64,000 nt of DNA from Kitasatospora sp. NBC_01246 (GCF_036226505.1 NZ_CP108484.1:3534001-3598000); one strand, 5' to 3'; shown: positions 35,765 to 44,264, numbered from the stretch's first letter. Translations and numbers: made by a program. Notes: generated by a model from the sequence alone, not told the origin.

Positions 35765-35799
35765 ATTCATTCAGCCTCTCTTACTACGGGAAGAGACAG

Positions 35800-36045
35800 C
35801 AGGCGAACGCCTGGCGCCACGCGGGCAGCCAGGCGCCCCTCGTGGTCGTCGTCCTCGCGAACCGCACCCTCCGGGTCTCGGTCGCCGACGACAGCCCCAC
35901 CCTCCCCGAGCAGCGCACCTCCGCCGATCCCTACGAACTCTCGGGCCGCGGGATCCACTTGGTCCGCTCGCTCACCCACCGCTTCGGCGCCGACGCCCGC
36001 AAGGACGGCAAGGTCGTCTGGTTCGAGCTGGACGCCGCCGCATGA
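35800..36045 (+). pseudogene. 5'-truncated ATP-binding (RsbW/SpoIIAB-like) protein
   Basis: The frame reads NAWRHAGSQAPL, then ANRTLRVSVADDSPTLPEQR and SGRGIHLVRSLTHRFGA, ending KVVWFELDAA. These are the N box, G1 (VADDSPT) and G2 (GRGIHLV) of the anti-sigma/histidine-kinase-like ATPase family. The usual 60-70 residues before the N box are missing; upstream is only the terminator of the preceding operon. GTG 35842 could start a shorter product lacking the N box. It is probably dead and marks a recombination junction of the island. Confidence 0.65.
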
Positions 36046-36305
36046 CCCGCCACGCCCCGGTCGCACCGGACGACCCCCGGATGCGCGACTACACCGAACC
36101 CCAGGTCACCACCCTGCTCGCCGAACTCCACGAACTCGGACGCCCGTTCGGCATCGCCTGGGACTCGGCCGCCACCAACGGCAGCGTCGACGGCCGCGTC
36201 CTCATCGGCTTCGGCAACGCCCCCGTCGCCACCCTCCTCAACCTCCTCGGCCTCCTGCGCGCCGCCGCGAGCGCCGCCGAACGGGGTGACCCGTGGGCGT
36301 CCTGA
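36042..36305 (+). CDS. Small hypothetical protein
   Basis: This 87-aa protein starts at ATG 36042, overlapping the stop of the truncated ATPase (ATGA). It has an N-terminal helix (TEPQVTTLLAELHELGRPFG) and a C-terminal hydrophobic helix (APVATLLNLLGLLRAAASAA). No family is recognised. It overlaps the next gene by 13 bases, suggesting an operon that once began with the ATPase. Confidence 0.5.
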   Translation: MTRHAPVAPDDPRMRDYTEPQVTTLLAELHELGRPFGIAWDSAATNGSVDGRVLIGFGNAPVATLLNLLGLLRAAASAAERGDPWAS

Positions 36306-36532
36306 TCCCTCTCCTCACCCAGGCGATCCACACCGAGCGCACCACCGTCGCCTACCTCGCCGTGGAGACCGTTCCCGACGCCGCGCTCCAACTCCGCGTC
36401 GCCGTCGACCTCGACGTCAACGCCAGCCCCGGCGAGCACCTCGCCCTCCCGCTCACCCGCGACCAGGCCGACGAACTGCTTTACGCACTAGCCGCCCGTC
36501 TCGGCCGCCGCGTCATCGGCGTCCGGTGGTGA
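36293..36532 (+). CDS. Small hypothetical protein
   Basis: This 79-aa protein starts at GTG 36293 inside the previous gene. It has alternating hydrophobic strands (AYLAVETVPDAALQLRVAVD) and a helix (RDQADELLYALAARLGRR). No family is recognised. It overlaps the next gene by four bases. Confidence 0.5.
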   Translation: MGVLIPLLTQAIHTERTTVAYLAVETVPDAALQLRVAVDLDVNASPGEHLALPLTRDQADELLYALAARLGRRVIGVRW

Positions 36533-36684
36533 GGGCCGGCGGCACCGTCGACTTCCTCGTCGCCACCGCCTTCGTGCTCCTCCTCGCCCTCGCGCTCCTC
36601 ACCGTCGTGCTCGGCGTGATCACCGCGCTCAGCGTGAACCGGCGCACCGAGGACGACTCCGAACGCGAGCGGCTGCCACGCTGA
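36529..36684 (+). CDS. Small single-pass membrane protein
   Basis: This 51-aa protein starts at GTG 36529 within the preceding stop. Residues 7-34 are a strong hydrophobic helix (TVDFLVATAFVLLLALALLT), followed by a charged tail. It is the last gene of the overlapping set behind the truncated ATPase. Confidence 0.5.
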   Translation: MRAGGTVDFLVATAFVLLLALALLTVVLGVITALSVNRRTEDDSERERLPR

Positions 36685-36727
36685 CCCGCCCGGCGGCTGC
36701 CGCCCCAGCCGCCGCGGCCCCCACACG

Positions 36728-36758
36728 CCGGAAGTCGGCCCGTCCGACTCTCCACTCC
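36728..36758. repeat. Flanking repeat, copy 1
   Basis: This 31-bp sequence beginning CCGGAAGTCGGCCCG is 28/31 identical to 39410-39440. It contains AGTCGG...CCGACT, a hairpin. The two copies bracket the ABC/GntR module in direct orientation. Confidence 0.65.
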
Positions 36759-36793
36759 ATTGCAGAGTTGCCACCTCATCCGGGCAAGCGGAA

Positions 36794-36821
36794 GGCAGGG
36801 CCCCACGAGGGAGGCCCTGCC
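36794..36821. terminator. Terminator after ABC permease gene
   Basis: Arms GGCAGGGCC and GGCCCTGCC (9 bp) pair around a ten-base loop, 24 bases beyond the permease stop on the minus strand. Confidence 0.65.
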
Positions 36822-36844
36822 CGACAACCGCACCCAACGCCGGC

Positions 36845-37936
36845 TCAGCGCACGCGGCGCACCCACAGCGCGCAGAAGACCAGCAGCGCCGCCGTGGCCA
36901 GCATGCTCAGCCCGGTCTGCGTCCAGTGCATCATCCACTCGTCGGCCGGCGGGTGGTAGAGCGTGTAGAACCGGTCGATGGTGTCGTAGTGGGCCTGGCA
37001 GGCATCGCTGGGGCAGACGGCCGTCCCGTCCGGGAGGGTGCCGATCCAGTCGCTGTCGGCCGGGATCCGCAGGCCGTCACGGGTCAGGAAACCGTTCTCC
37101 ACGATGTGCGATTCGAGCGGCGAGGACGTCGTCACCCGTCCGGTCTGGACCACGGACATCGGGCCGACCGCATCGGGCGCAGCCATCCGGACGCTCGCCA
37201 GCGCCTCCCGCGCCGGCGTCAGCAGGTACCGCCCGGAGTCCACCGCGAACCGTACGGCGACGGTCAGCACCGCCGTGACCACGATCGAGGCCACCACCCG
37301 CCGCACCACCAGTCCGACGGCGGCCCCGAGCGCGACGGAGAGCAGGCAGGACACGACCAGCGACGGCCCGGAGGCACTGCGGCTCATCCAGCTGAACCAG
37401 TGGTACAGGCCGGGGATGGAGAACCGCCCCTCGACCTGGTGGACGAACCGGGTCGAGACGACCGCGAGCAGGCTCGACCCCACCAGGGTCAGCAGCAGCG
37501 GCACGCCCAGCCGGGCCGCCAGCCAACGCTGCCGCGACACGGACTGCGTCCAGGCCAGCGCGTACGTCCCGGTCTCGAACTCCCGTGCCAGCAAAGGCGC
37601 CGCGTAGAAGACGCCGAAGGCGATCGGCAGGATCACCAGCAGCCAGCCGGTGATCATCACGGCGATGCCCCAGTGCGCGTCGAGCGTGATCGCCCGACTG
37701 GCCTCGCACTCCGCCGGGAAGTAGACGACGGTGCAGCCCTGGAGGCGCCATTCGGCTATCTGGTCGGCGATCCGGCTGTGCAGGTAGACCATCCAACCGC
37801 AGAGCAGCACCAGGACGGAACCGGCGATCAGAAGCGGCGTGCGGTCCTGGCGCAGGCCCAGCCAGGTGGTGCCGCTCAGCAGGCGACGCCCGGACGGGCG
37901 GCTCCGCGGCGGGGTGGCGAGGTCGGCGGTGCTCAT
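36845..37936 (-). CDS. ABC-2 type exporter permease
   Basis: This 363-aa protein has a basic cytoplasmic start and six hydrophobic segments, including LLIAGSVLVLLCGWMVYLHS, GIAVMITGWLLVILPIAFGVFYAAPLLAREFETGT and a final WTQTGLSMLATAALLVFCAL. The LAREFETGTYALAWTQSVSR stretch after TM2 is the coupling region typical of these permeases. A large extracellular loop (about 240-320) carries two cysteines (near 308 and 312). It overlaps the ATPase start by four bases. The cargo is unknown; GntR-YtrA-linked exporters often respond to cell-envelope antibiotics. Confidence 0.85.
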   Translation of the reverse strand: MSTADLATPPRSRPSGRRLLSGTTWLGLRQDRTPLLIAGSVLVLLCGWMVYLHSRIADQIAEWRLQGCTVVYFPAECEASRAITLDAHWGIAVMITGWLLVILPIAFGVFYAAPLLAREFETGTYALAWTQSVSRQRWLAARLGVPLLLTLVGSSLLAVVSTRFVHQVEGRFSIPGLYHWFSWMSRSASGPSLVVSCLLSVALGAAVGLVVRRVVASIVVTAVLTVAVRFAVDSGRYLLTPAREALASVRMAAPDAVGPMSVVQTGRVTTSSPLESHIVENGFLTRDGLRIPADSDWIGTLPDGTAVCPSDACQAHYDTIDRFYTLYHPPADEWMMHWTQTGLSMLATAALLVFCALWVRRVR

Positions 37937-38892
37937 CGGGCCGCCACCTCCTCGCGACCGGCGGTGTGCGCGCCGACCCCGGCCGGGGGCCGGCCCTGCG
38001 GGGCGGCGGTACGCAGATAGGCGATCAGAATCTCCTCCAGGTTCGGCCGGCTGACGTCCCAGCGCGGGTCGATCTCTCCGTGGGGCCTGAGCAGCGCGGT
38101 CGCCTGGCGGCCGGTGCGGCGCAGCTCGACGATCTCGTGGCGCGCCAGCTCGGCCGGGGTGCCGTCGGCGCCCTCGGTGGCGCCGACCACCAGGCGGTGG
38201 TCGTCCAGCAGGTCGTCGACGTCACCGCTGAGCCGGATCCGCCCGTCGCGCAGCACGGTGACGTGGTCGCAGACGCCGTCCAGCTCGGCGAGGACGTGCG
38301 AGGAGATGAGGATGGTCGTCCCGTGCTCCGCCGCCTCGGCCATCAGGATGCCGGTGAGTTCCTGGCGGGCCACCGGGTCGACGTCGGCGAGCGGCTCGTC
38401 GAGCATCAGCAGGTCGGGGCGCTTGCCGAGGACGAGCGCGAGGGCGACCCGGGTGCGCTGGCCGGCGGTGAGCGTGCCCACCCTGGCGTTCTGCGGGAGA
38501 TCGCCCAGCCGGACGATCCGCTCCGCGATCTCCTGGTCCCAGCCCGGGTTGAGCTCCCGGCCGGCGCGCAGGGTCTCCGCGACGGTGAACCGCGGGTAGA
38601 GCGGCTTGTCCTGCCGCAGGTAGGCGGTGCGCCGCAGGGCGGCGGCTCCGCCCGGTCCGGTCCCGAACACCGCGACCGTTCCCTCGGTCGGCGCGAGGAG
38701 TCCGGCGGCGAGCGCCATCAGGGTGCTCTTGCCGGCGCCGTTCGGGCCGACGAGCGCGCAGACGCGGCCGGCCGGGAGCCGGAGTTCGCAGTCGCGCAGG
38801 GCCCAACGCCGGCGGTACTTCAGACCGAGGCCGGTCGCCTCCAGGGCGGGGGCGTCCTCGGTCGGTCGGTGCTCTGCTGCGGGGTGGTTCAC
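37933..38892 (-). CDS. ABC transporter ATP-binding protein
   Basis: This 319-aa protein has Walker A GPNGAGKST, a Q-loop near YLRQDKPLYP, an ABC signature LTAGQRTRVALAL (TAGQ in place of the usual SGGQ), Walker B LLMLDEPLADVD and the His switch in ISSHVL. The last 90 residues form the extra domain common in CcmA/BcrA-type exporter ATPases. It is translated with the permease (ATGA overlap) and with GntR upstream (four-base overlap). Confidence 0.9.
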   Translation of the reverse strand: MNHPAAEHRPTEDAPALEATGLGLKYRRRWALRDCELRLPAGRVCALVGPNGAGKSTLMALAAGLLAPTEGTVAVFGTGPGGAAALRRTAYLRQDKPLYPRFTVAETLRAGRELNPGWDQEIAERIVRLGDLPQNARVGTLTAGQRTRVALALVLGKRPDLLMLDEPLADVDPVARQELTGILMAEAAEHGTTILISSHVLAELDGVCDHVTVLRDGRIRLSGDVDDLLDDHRLVVGATEGADGTPAELARHEIVELRRTGRQATALLRPHGEIDPRWDVSRPNLEEILIAYLRTAAPQGRPPAGVGAHTAGREEVAAR

Positions 38893-39308
38893 CCGGACTC
38901 CTCGGGGGCCTCGGTGCTGGTGGGGTAGGCGCGGTCGAGGGCGGTGTCGACGAGAGCGGCGACGTCCTCGCGTTCCAGGCCCGCGTCCCGCGCCCGGGCG
39001 ATCCAGTCGGCGAGGTCGACGCGCAGGACCGAGTCCTCGACGGTCGGCGGTTTGGCGAGGGACTTCCGGACGAAGGTCCCGACACCCCTCCTGCTCTCGA
39101 CCAGGCCTTCGCGTTCGAGCTCGCGGTAGGCCTTGAGCACGGTGTTCGGATTGATCGCCGTCGCCTCCACCACCTCGCGGGCGGTGGGGAGTTGGTCACC
39201 GGGTTGGAGCACTCCGAGCCGCAGTGCCCGCTTCGTCTGCTCGATGATCTGCAGATACGGCGAGAGGCCGCCGCGACGGTCGATGAGGTACTCGACGATG
39301 ACATCCAC
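38889..39308 (-). CDS. GntR/YtrA-family regulator
   Basis: This 139-aa protein has a GntR winged helix at 15-85 (LSPYLQIIEQTKRALRLGVL, then QLPTAREVVEATAINPNTVL and KAYRELEREGLVESRRGVG) and a short C-terminal helical region, the layout of the YtrA subfamily that regulates adjacent ABC transporters. GTG 39308 lies 2-24 bases downstream of a perfect 22-bp palindrome, so it probably represses itself and the ABC genes it overlaps. Confidence 0.88.
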   Translation of the reverse strand: MDVIVEYLIDRRGGLSPYLQIIEQTKRALRLGVLQPGDQLPTAREVVEATAINPNTVLKAYRELEREGLVESRRGVGTFVRKSLAKPPTVEDSVLRVDLADWIARARDAGLEREDVAALVDTALDRAYPTSTEAPEESG

Positions 39309-39310
39309 CT

Positions 39311-39332
39311 TTCCACTAGTTAACTAGTGGAA
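39311..39332. promoter_or_regulatory. 22-bp perfect palindromic operator of GntR-ABC operon
   Basis: TTCCACTAGTT and its exact reverse complement abut with no spacer. It ends two bases before the GTG start, and TAACTA within it can serve as the -10 box of a leaderless transcript. Binding would block transcription directly. Confidence 0.8.
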
Positions 39333-39409
39333 TAGTGCACCTGAGATGATCGGCCGTCAACTCCGGACCGGACCGTCGCCCCCGCGAGCGGCCCTCCAGC
39401 CCCCTCGCA

Positions 39410-39440
39410 CCGGAAGTCGGCCCGCCCGACTTCCCACTCC
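39410..39440. repeat. Flanking repeat, copy 2
   Basis: This is the second copy of the 31-bp repeat at 36728-36758 (28/31). Here its arms GAAGTCGG and CCGACTTC are perfect 8-mers around CCCGC. Confidence 0.65.
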
Positions 39441-39621
39441 TGCGCAGGCGAACCTCCGGGGCACCCCCGAGACAAACCCCGAGGTCGGGTCCTCCTCACC
39501 GGGGACGAAGGCCAGGGTCGGGATCGCCGCCGAGGCTGAGGATCCGGGGGTGGAGGCGGCGGAGTATGGAAGTACGCCCTCCGGAGAGCCCGGACCGGGC
39601 GCCAGGAACACGGAGACCGCC

Positions 39622-39804
39622 ATGAGCCGCCTCGCCCGCCCCCGCCACAACCGCGTCATCGCCGGCGTCTGCGCCGGGATCGCCGAGCGCTTCGGCCTGA
39701 CCCCCTGGACCGTCCGGATCATCTTCCTCGCGTCCTGCCTGCTCCCTGGCCCGCAGTTCCTGATCTACCTGGCGCTCTGGCTGCTCCTCCCCCAGGAGCC
39801 GTGA
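39622..39804 (+). CDS. PspC-domain small membrane protein
   Basis: This 60-aa protein starts at ATG 39622 with a GGAG site. It is a PspC domain alone: RVIAGVCAGIAERFGLTPW, then IIFLASCLLPGPQFLIYLAL with WLLLPQEP at the end. In other bacteria PspC is an inner-membrane stress sensor; short PspC proteins in actinobacteria have no assigned role. It stands alone between two terminator-like regions. Confidence 0.85.
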   Translation: MSRLARPRHNRVIAGVCAGIAERFGLTPWTVRIIFLASCLLPGPQFLIYLALWLLLPQEP

Positions 39805-39889
39805 GCCCCGGCGCCCCCACGCCCCCTACGCCTCCGGCGCCCAGCACCCACGCACCCACGGCCCCACGCACCTGAGTCCGAACGCCGAA

Positions 39890-39934
39890 ACGGGCCGCCC
39901 GCGCCCCGGGATCACCGGGGTGCGGGCGGCCCGT
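39890..39934. terminator. Strong bidirectional terminator
   Basis: A 20-bp stem with one G-U pair (39890-39909 region with 39915-39934) closes on a GATCA loop. It separates the PspC gene and the convergent secreted-protein gene. Confidence 0.85.
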
Positions 39935-39951
39935 CGGCCGTGGCGGGAGCG

Positions 39952-40305
39952 TCAGCCGCCGAGGCCGGGCAGCGGGAGGGCCTGGGTCAGGCCACCGACC
40001 GGGGTGCTGCCGAGACCCGGGATGCTCGGCACGCCGGCGCGGGGGGTGGCGTCCGCGGCCGGGGCCATCGCCTGGCCGGCGCTCGGGGTCAGGGTGCCGA
40101 GGGTGCCGGCGACCTTGTCACCGCCGGGCAGCTTGCTCGCGGTGTCGGTGACCGCGCCGGTCACGGCGGGGTTGGTCACCGCGCCGGTGGGAAGCCCGAG
40201 GCCACCCGCGGCGACCGGGTCGGCGGACGCGCTGCCGGCGCCGACCGCCGCGATGGCGAGCCCGAGCACGGCGGTGCCGGCGGCCTTGAGAGTGGCCTGC
40301 TTCAT
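39952..40305 (-). CDS. Small secreted protein
   Basis: This 117-aa protein starts at ATG 40305 with an AAGGGGA site. It has a Sec signal peptide (MKQATLKAAGTAVLGLAIAA, cleavage likely after GSASA). The mature part is Gly/Pro/Ala/Thr-rich and low complexity, without Cys (GGLGLPTGAVTNPAVTGAVT and a GLGSTPVGG-like repeat). It resembles small streptomycete surface proteins but lacks the chaplin motif. Function unknown. Confidence 0.7.
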   Translation of the reverse strand: MKQATLKAAGTAVLGLAIAAVGAGSASADPVAAGGLGLPTGAVTNPAVTGAVTDTASKLPGGDKVAGTLGTLTPSAGQAMAPAADATPRAGVPSIPGLGSTPVGGLTQALPLPGLGG

Positions 40306-40509
40306 GTTCGTCCCCTTGGATCCTCGTCGGTGGCCGACATTCACGGCGGGGTAGCGGGTTCCGCCACCTCCGCCGGTCGGCGTTGACTGCCACACCGTAG
40401 TGATCGGATCGCACGGGGACCAAAGGCCGTTAACCCACACGAGTGGGTAGTCAGATGAACGCCAACACCCAGGGGTGACCAGGGCGTTCACCCGACCGAC
40501 CGCACCGCC

Positions 40510-41658
40510 TCAGGAGGTCGCGCTGAACAGCCACTCCGCCTTGAGCTCGGCGTAGCCCGGCTTGATCACGTCGTTGATCATCGCCAGCCGCTCGTCGAAC
40601 GGCAGGAACGCCGACTTCATCGCGTTCACGGTGAACCACTCCATGTCGCCCAGCGTGTAGCCGAACGCCTCCACCAGGTGCCCGAACTCGCGGCTCATGC
40701 TGGTGCCGCTCATCAGCCGGTTGTCGGTGTTGACCGTGACCCGGAACTTCAGCCGGCTGAGCAGCCCGATCGGGTGCTCGGCGTACGACGTGGCGGCCGC
40801 CGTCTGCAGGTTGGAGGTCGGGCACATCTCCAGCGGGACGCGCTTGTCGCGCACGTACGCGGCCAGCCGGCCCAGCTCGACGCTGCCGTCCTCGTTCACC
40901 GTGATGTCGTCGACGATCCGCACGCCGTGGCCGAGCCGGTCGGCGCCGCAGCACTGCAGGGCCTCCCAGATCGACGGCAGGCCGAAGGCCTCGCCCGCGT
41001 GGATGGTGAAGTGGTTGTTCTCGCCCTTGAGGTAGTCGAAGGCGGCCTGGTGGCGGGTGGGGGGGTACCCCGCCTCGGCACCGGCGATGTCGAAGCCGAC
41101 CACGCCGCGGTCGCGGTGGCGGTTGGCCAGCTCGGCGATCTCCGAGGAGCGGGCCGCGTGCCGCATCGCGGTGATCAGGGTGCCGACGCGGATCCGGTGA
41201 CCGGCCGCGCGGGCGTTCGCCTCGCCGAGGCGGAAGCCCTCGTTGACGGCGTCGACGACCTCGTCGAGGGTGAGGCCGGCCTCCAGGTGCTGCTCGGGGG
41301 CGTAGCGGACCTCGGCGTACACGACGCCGTCGGCGGCCAGGTCCTCGGCGCAGTCCGCGGCGACCTTGATCAGGGCCTCGCGGGTCTGCATCACGGCACA
41401 GGTGTGCGCGAAGGTCTCCAGGTAGCGGACCAGCGAGCCGGAGTCGGCGGCCTCGCGGAACCACTCGCCGAGTTCCTTCGGGTCGGTGGTGGGGAGGCCC
41501 TCGTAGCCGACCGCGGCGGCCAGCTCGACGATGGTCTCGGGCCGCAGCCCGCCGTCGAGGTGGTCGTGCAGGAGCACCTTCGGGGCGCGGGCGATCTGGT
41601 CGGGGGTGGGGATCCGGGGGCCGGTGCCCGCGGTGGTGACAGGGGTCTGGTTCTCCAT
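40510..41658 (-). CDS. add: Adenosine deaminase
   Basis: This 382-aa enzyme converts (deoxy)adenosine to (deoxy)inosine, feeding purine nucleoside phosphorylase. LLHDHLDGG gives the zinc-binding HxH, HAGEAFG carries the third metal His region and catalytic Glu, GHGVRI follows, and [10 protein letters not shown] has the last zinc-binding Asp region. ATG 41658 is seven bases after a TACACT -10 box, so it is leaderless. A perfect CTACGCGCGTAG site lies just upstream of that box. Confidence 0.94.
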   Translation of the reverse strand: MENQTPVTTAGTGPRIPTPDQIARAPKVLLHDHLDGGLRPETIVELAAAVGYEGLPTTDPKELGEWFREAADSGSLVRYLETFAHTCAVMQTREALIKVAADCAEDLAADGVVYAEVRYAPEQHLEAGLTLDEVVDAVNEGFRLGEANARAAGHRIRVGTLITAMRHAARSSEIAELANRHRDRGVVGFDIAGAEAGYPPTRHQAAFDYLKGENNHFTIHAGEAFGLPSIWEALQCCGADRLGHGVRIVDDITVNEDGSVELGRLAAYVRDKRVPLEMCPTSNLQTAAATSYAEHPIGLLSRLKFRVTVNTDNRLMSGTSMSREFGHLVEAFGYTLGDMEWFTVNAMKSAFLPFDERLAMINDVIKPGYAELKAEWLFSATS

Positions 41659-41674
41659 TGCGGGAGTGTAGCTC

Positions 41675-41686
41675 CTACGCGCGTAG
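41675..41686. promoter_or_regulatory. CTACGCGCGTAG operator, add promoter
   Basis: This perfect 12-bp palindrome ends four bases before the minus-strand TACACT -10 box (41670-41665). It is identical to the sites at 12492 and 16190. Confidence 0.75.
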
Positions 41687-41778
41687 ACAGGCCACACCCA
41701 CGCGGCCGGTTCGGCCAATGTGCATCGGGAATTCCTCCGAAGGGCCGAGCGCGGCGCACGGGCGCGCGGCGCGCCGGG

Positions 41779-42789
41779 TCAGTCGTGCTGCAGCAGCCGC
41801 CCCCGGCGGGCCAGCACGAAGTCGCGGAACGCCGCCACCGGCGGGGTCGGCGGCCGGCCCGCCGCCCAGGCCAGGCCGATCGCCCGCCGGGTGCGCGGCG
41901 CCGTCACCTCCAGCTCGACCACCCCCGGCCGGGGCACCAGCGCGGGCGGCAGCAGCGCCACCCCGAGCCCGGCCGCGACCAGGCCGCGCAGCGTCTCGGC
42001 GTCCTCGCCCTCGAAGGCGAGCCGCGGCACGAACCCGGCCTCGGCGCAGAAGCCGTCGGTGATCGCGCGCAGCCCGTAGCCGCGCTCCAGCCCGACGAAC
42101 GGGTCCCGGGCCACCTCGGCCAGCCGGATCCGGCGCCGCCCGGCCAGCCGGTGGTCGGCCGGCACCACCAGGTGCAGCCGCTGCTCGTCCAGCGGCCGGG
42201 CCACCAGCGCCGGGTCGTCCGGCACCGGCGAGACCAGGCAGAGGTCCAGCTCGCCGGCCAGCAACCGCTCCAGCATCGCGCCGACGTAGTCCTGCACCAG
42301 CTGGAACCGCACCTGCGGGTGCGCCGCCCGGAACCCCCGCAGCAGCGCCGGCACCGCGTCCGTCCCCATGGTGTGCAGGAAGCCGAAGACCACCCGCCCG
42401 GCCGCCGGGTCCGCCTCCGCCCGGGCCGCCTCCGCACCGCGTTCGACCTCGGCCAGCGCCCGCTCCACCGAGGCCAGCAGCAGCCGGCCGGCCCTGGTCA
42501 GCCGGACGGTGCGGCCCTGACGGGCCAGCAGGTCCACGCCCAGCTCGGCCTCCAGCCGGGCCACCGCCCGGGACAGCGTCGGCTGCGGCACGCCCAGCAG
42601 CGCGGCCGCCTGCGTCATGTGCTCCAGCCGGGCCACCGCCGCGAACTGCGCGAGCCGGGGCGCGAGTTGGACGGCCGGCAACTCCGGCCCCAGCTCCGCC
42701 GGCCGGTGCGGGCGATCGGCCTCGTCCGTGCTCTCCGCCACTCCCGCGCCATCCTCACCGCTTCGACCTGCACTCATACGTCTGCGCAT
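41779..42789 (-). CDS. LysR-family regulator
   Basis: This protein has 336 residues from ATG 42789, which has a GGGAG site; ATGs at 42803 and 42807 are upstream alternatives. The LysR winged helix is at about 45-100 (LAQFAAVARLEHMTQAAALL, then PQPTLSRAVARLEAELGVDL), with a periplasmic-binding-like sensor after it (VVFGFLHTMGTDAVPALLRG, FEGEDAETLRGLVAAGLGVA). It has a 35-residue disordered start. It is divergent from an MFS exporter that it likely controls through the site at 42806. Confidence 0.9.
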   Translation of the reverse strand: MRRRMSAGRSGEDGAGVAESTDEADRPHRPAELGPELPAVQLAPRLAQFAAVARLEHMTQAAALLGVPQPTLSRAVARLEAELGVDLLARQGRTVRLTRAGRLLLASVERALAEVERGAEAARAEADPAAGRVVFGFLHTMGTDAVPALLRGFRAAHPQVRFQLVQDYVGAMLERLLAGELDLCLVSPVPDDPALVARPLDEQRLHLVVPADHRLAGRRRIRLAEVARDPFVGLERGYGLRAITDGFCAEAGFVPRLAFEGEDAETLRGLVAAGLGVALLPPALVPRPGVVELEVTAPRTRRAIGLAWAAGRPPTPPVAAFRDFVLARRGRLLQHD

Positions 42790-42805
42790 CGATTCTCCCG
42801 CATTC

Positions 42806-42820
42806 ATGCATTGGACGCAT
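42806..42820. promoter_or_regulatory. LysR-type box between LysR and MFS genes
   Basis: ATGC-N7-GCAT is a dyad with the classic T-N11-A spacing. It overlaps the LysR upstream start region and lies 29 bases before the MFS start. Confidence 0.6.
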
Positions 42821-42848
42821 CAGAGCCGCCGGTCCTAACGTCGACGAC

Positions 42849-44138
42849 ATGCAGCCCGCCAGTACCGGGGCGTCCGCGACCGTGCCGGATGCCCTCACCA
42901 AGCCGTCCCCGCTCGCCACCGACGACGCCCGCCACCGCCCCGGGCAGCGCGCCTTCCGCCGCGCCAACCTGGCCCTCTTCGCCGCCGGCATCGCGACGTT
43001 CGTCCTCCTCTACTCCACCCAGGGCCTGCTGCCGGTCCTCTCGGCCGACCTCGACCTCACCCCCGGCCAGGCCAGCTGGACGGCCTCCGCCGCCACCCTC
43101 GGCCTCGCCCTCGCCCTGCTCCCGGCCAGCGCCCTCTCCGACCGGTACGGACGCACCGCGGTGATGACGGCCTCCGTGCTCGCCGCCTCCGCGCTCGCCC
43201 TGGCCCTGCCCTTCGCGCCGGACCTCACCACCCTCGTGGTGCTGCGCGTCCTCCAGGGCGCCGCCCTCGCCGGGCTCCCCGCCACCGCGATGGCGTACCT
43301 CGCCGAGGAGATCCACCCCAGCGCGCTGGCCTCCGCGATGGGGCTGTACGTGGCGGGCAACAGCATCGGCGGCATGGGCGGGCGGCTGATCTCCGGCTGG
43401 ACGGCCGCCGGCTTCGGCTGGCGCTGGGGCCTGGCCGCCTCCGCCGCCCTCGCGCTGCTGGCCGCGCTCGCCTTCCGGCTGCTGATCCCGCCCGCCCGCC
43501 ACTTCACACCCGCCCCGGTGGACGCCCGCGCGCTGGCCCGCACCGTCGGCCGCCACCTGGGCAACCCGCTGCTGGTCCGGCTGTACGCGCTCGGGCTGCT
43601 CTTCATGGCGGTGTTCGGCGCGGTCTACAACACCGTCGGCTACCGCCTGATCTCCGCGCCGTTCCACCTGCCGGAGTCGGTGGCGGCCTCGATCTTCGTG
43701 GTCTACCTGGTCGGCACCGGCACCTCGGCCGCCGCCGGGCGGCTCTCCGGCCGTCTCGGCCGACGCGGCGCGCTGTACGTGGCGATCGGCGTGACCACCG
43801 CCGGCCTGCTGCTCTCGCTCGCCGACTCGCTGCTCTGCGCGCTGCTCGGCCTGGTGCTGATCACCGCCGGGTTCTTCGCCGGCCACGCCACCGCGTCCTC
43901 CGCCGTCGGCCGCACCGCCACCGAGGGCCGCGCCCAGGCCTCCGCGCTGTACCTGATCGCCTACTACCTGGGCAACAGCCTCGGCGGCACGATCGGCGCC
44001 GACGCCTACCACTCCACCGGCTGGCCCGGCGCGGCGGCCGTCGGCCTCACCGCGATGACCCTCGCCGCCGGCGTCACCCTCTACGCCACCCGCCGTGCCC
44101 ACACCACCCGCCGCGCGGCCGTCCCGGTGGGGCGCTGA
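42849..44138 (+). CDS. MFS transporter
   Basis: This 429-aa protein has 12 predicted membrane helices and MFS motif A (ALSDRYGRTAVM) after the second. It fits the drug:H+ antiporter/YnfM-like group (IATFVLLYSTQGLLPVLSAD; HPSALASAMGLYVAGNSIGG). The N-terminal 35 residues are cytoplasmic. TAACGT eight bases before ATG 42849 suggests a leaderless mRNA. It is divergently paired with the LysR regulator. The substrate is unknown. Confidence 0.9.
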   Translation: MQPASTGASATVPDALTKPSPLATDDARHRPGQRAFRRANLALFAAGIATFVLLYSTQGLLPVLSADLDLTPGQASWTASAATLGLALALLPASALSDRYGRTAVMTASVLAASALALALPFAPDLTTLVVLRVLQGAALAGLPATAMAYLAEEIHPSALASAMGLYVAGNSIGGMGGRLISGWTAAGFGWRWGLAASAALALLAALAFRLLIPPARHFTPAPVDARALARTVGRHLGNPLLVRLYALGLLFMAVFGAVYNTVGYRLISAPFHLPESVAASIFVVYLVGTGTSAAAGRLSGRLGRRGALYVAIGVTTAGLLLSLADSLLCALLGLVLITAGFFAGHATASSAVGRTATEGRAQASALYLIAYYLGNSLGGTIGADAYHSTGWPGAAAVGLTAMTLAAGVTLYATRRAHTTRRAAVPVGR

Positions 44139-44154
44139 CGATCGGCTTCTCCCC

Positions 44155-44189
44155 GGCGGATACCTGACACAGGGTGTCGGGTATCCGCC
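44155..44189. promoter_or_regulatory. 35-bp inverted repeat
   Basis: GGCGGATACC-T-GACAC pairs with GTGTC-G-GGTATCCGCC across three bases. It sits 17 bases after the MFS stop and directly before a TAGCCT -10-like box of the next gene. It could be a terminator or a TetR-type operator (TACCTGACAC half-site); the short loop and the promoter overlap favour an operator. Confidence 0.6.
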
Positions 44190-44264
44190 GTAGCCTTCCT
44201 CGCGTCGCCCAGCCCGATCGAGCCTTCGACCGATCGACCGATCCGCCCAGAGGAAGAAGACGCC

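Noticed and set aside
29300..36700. Intact integrative element or prophage
   Set aside because: No integrase, excisionase, Rep, Tra, terminase or capsid gene could be identified and no attachment-site repeat pair was found around the whole region. Only an eroded or accessory island is supported.
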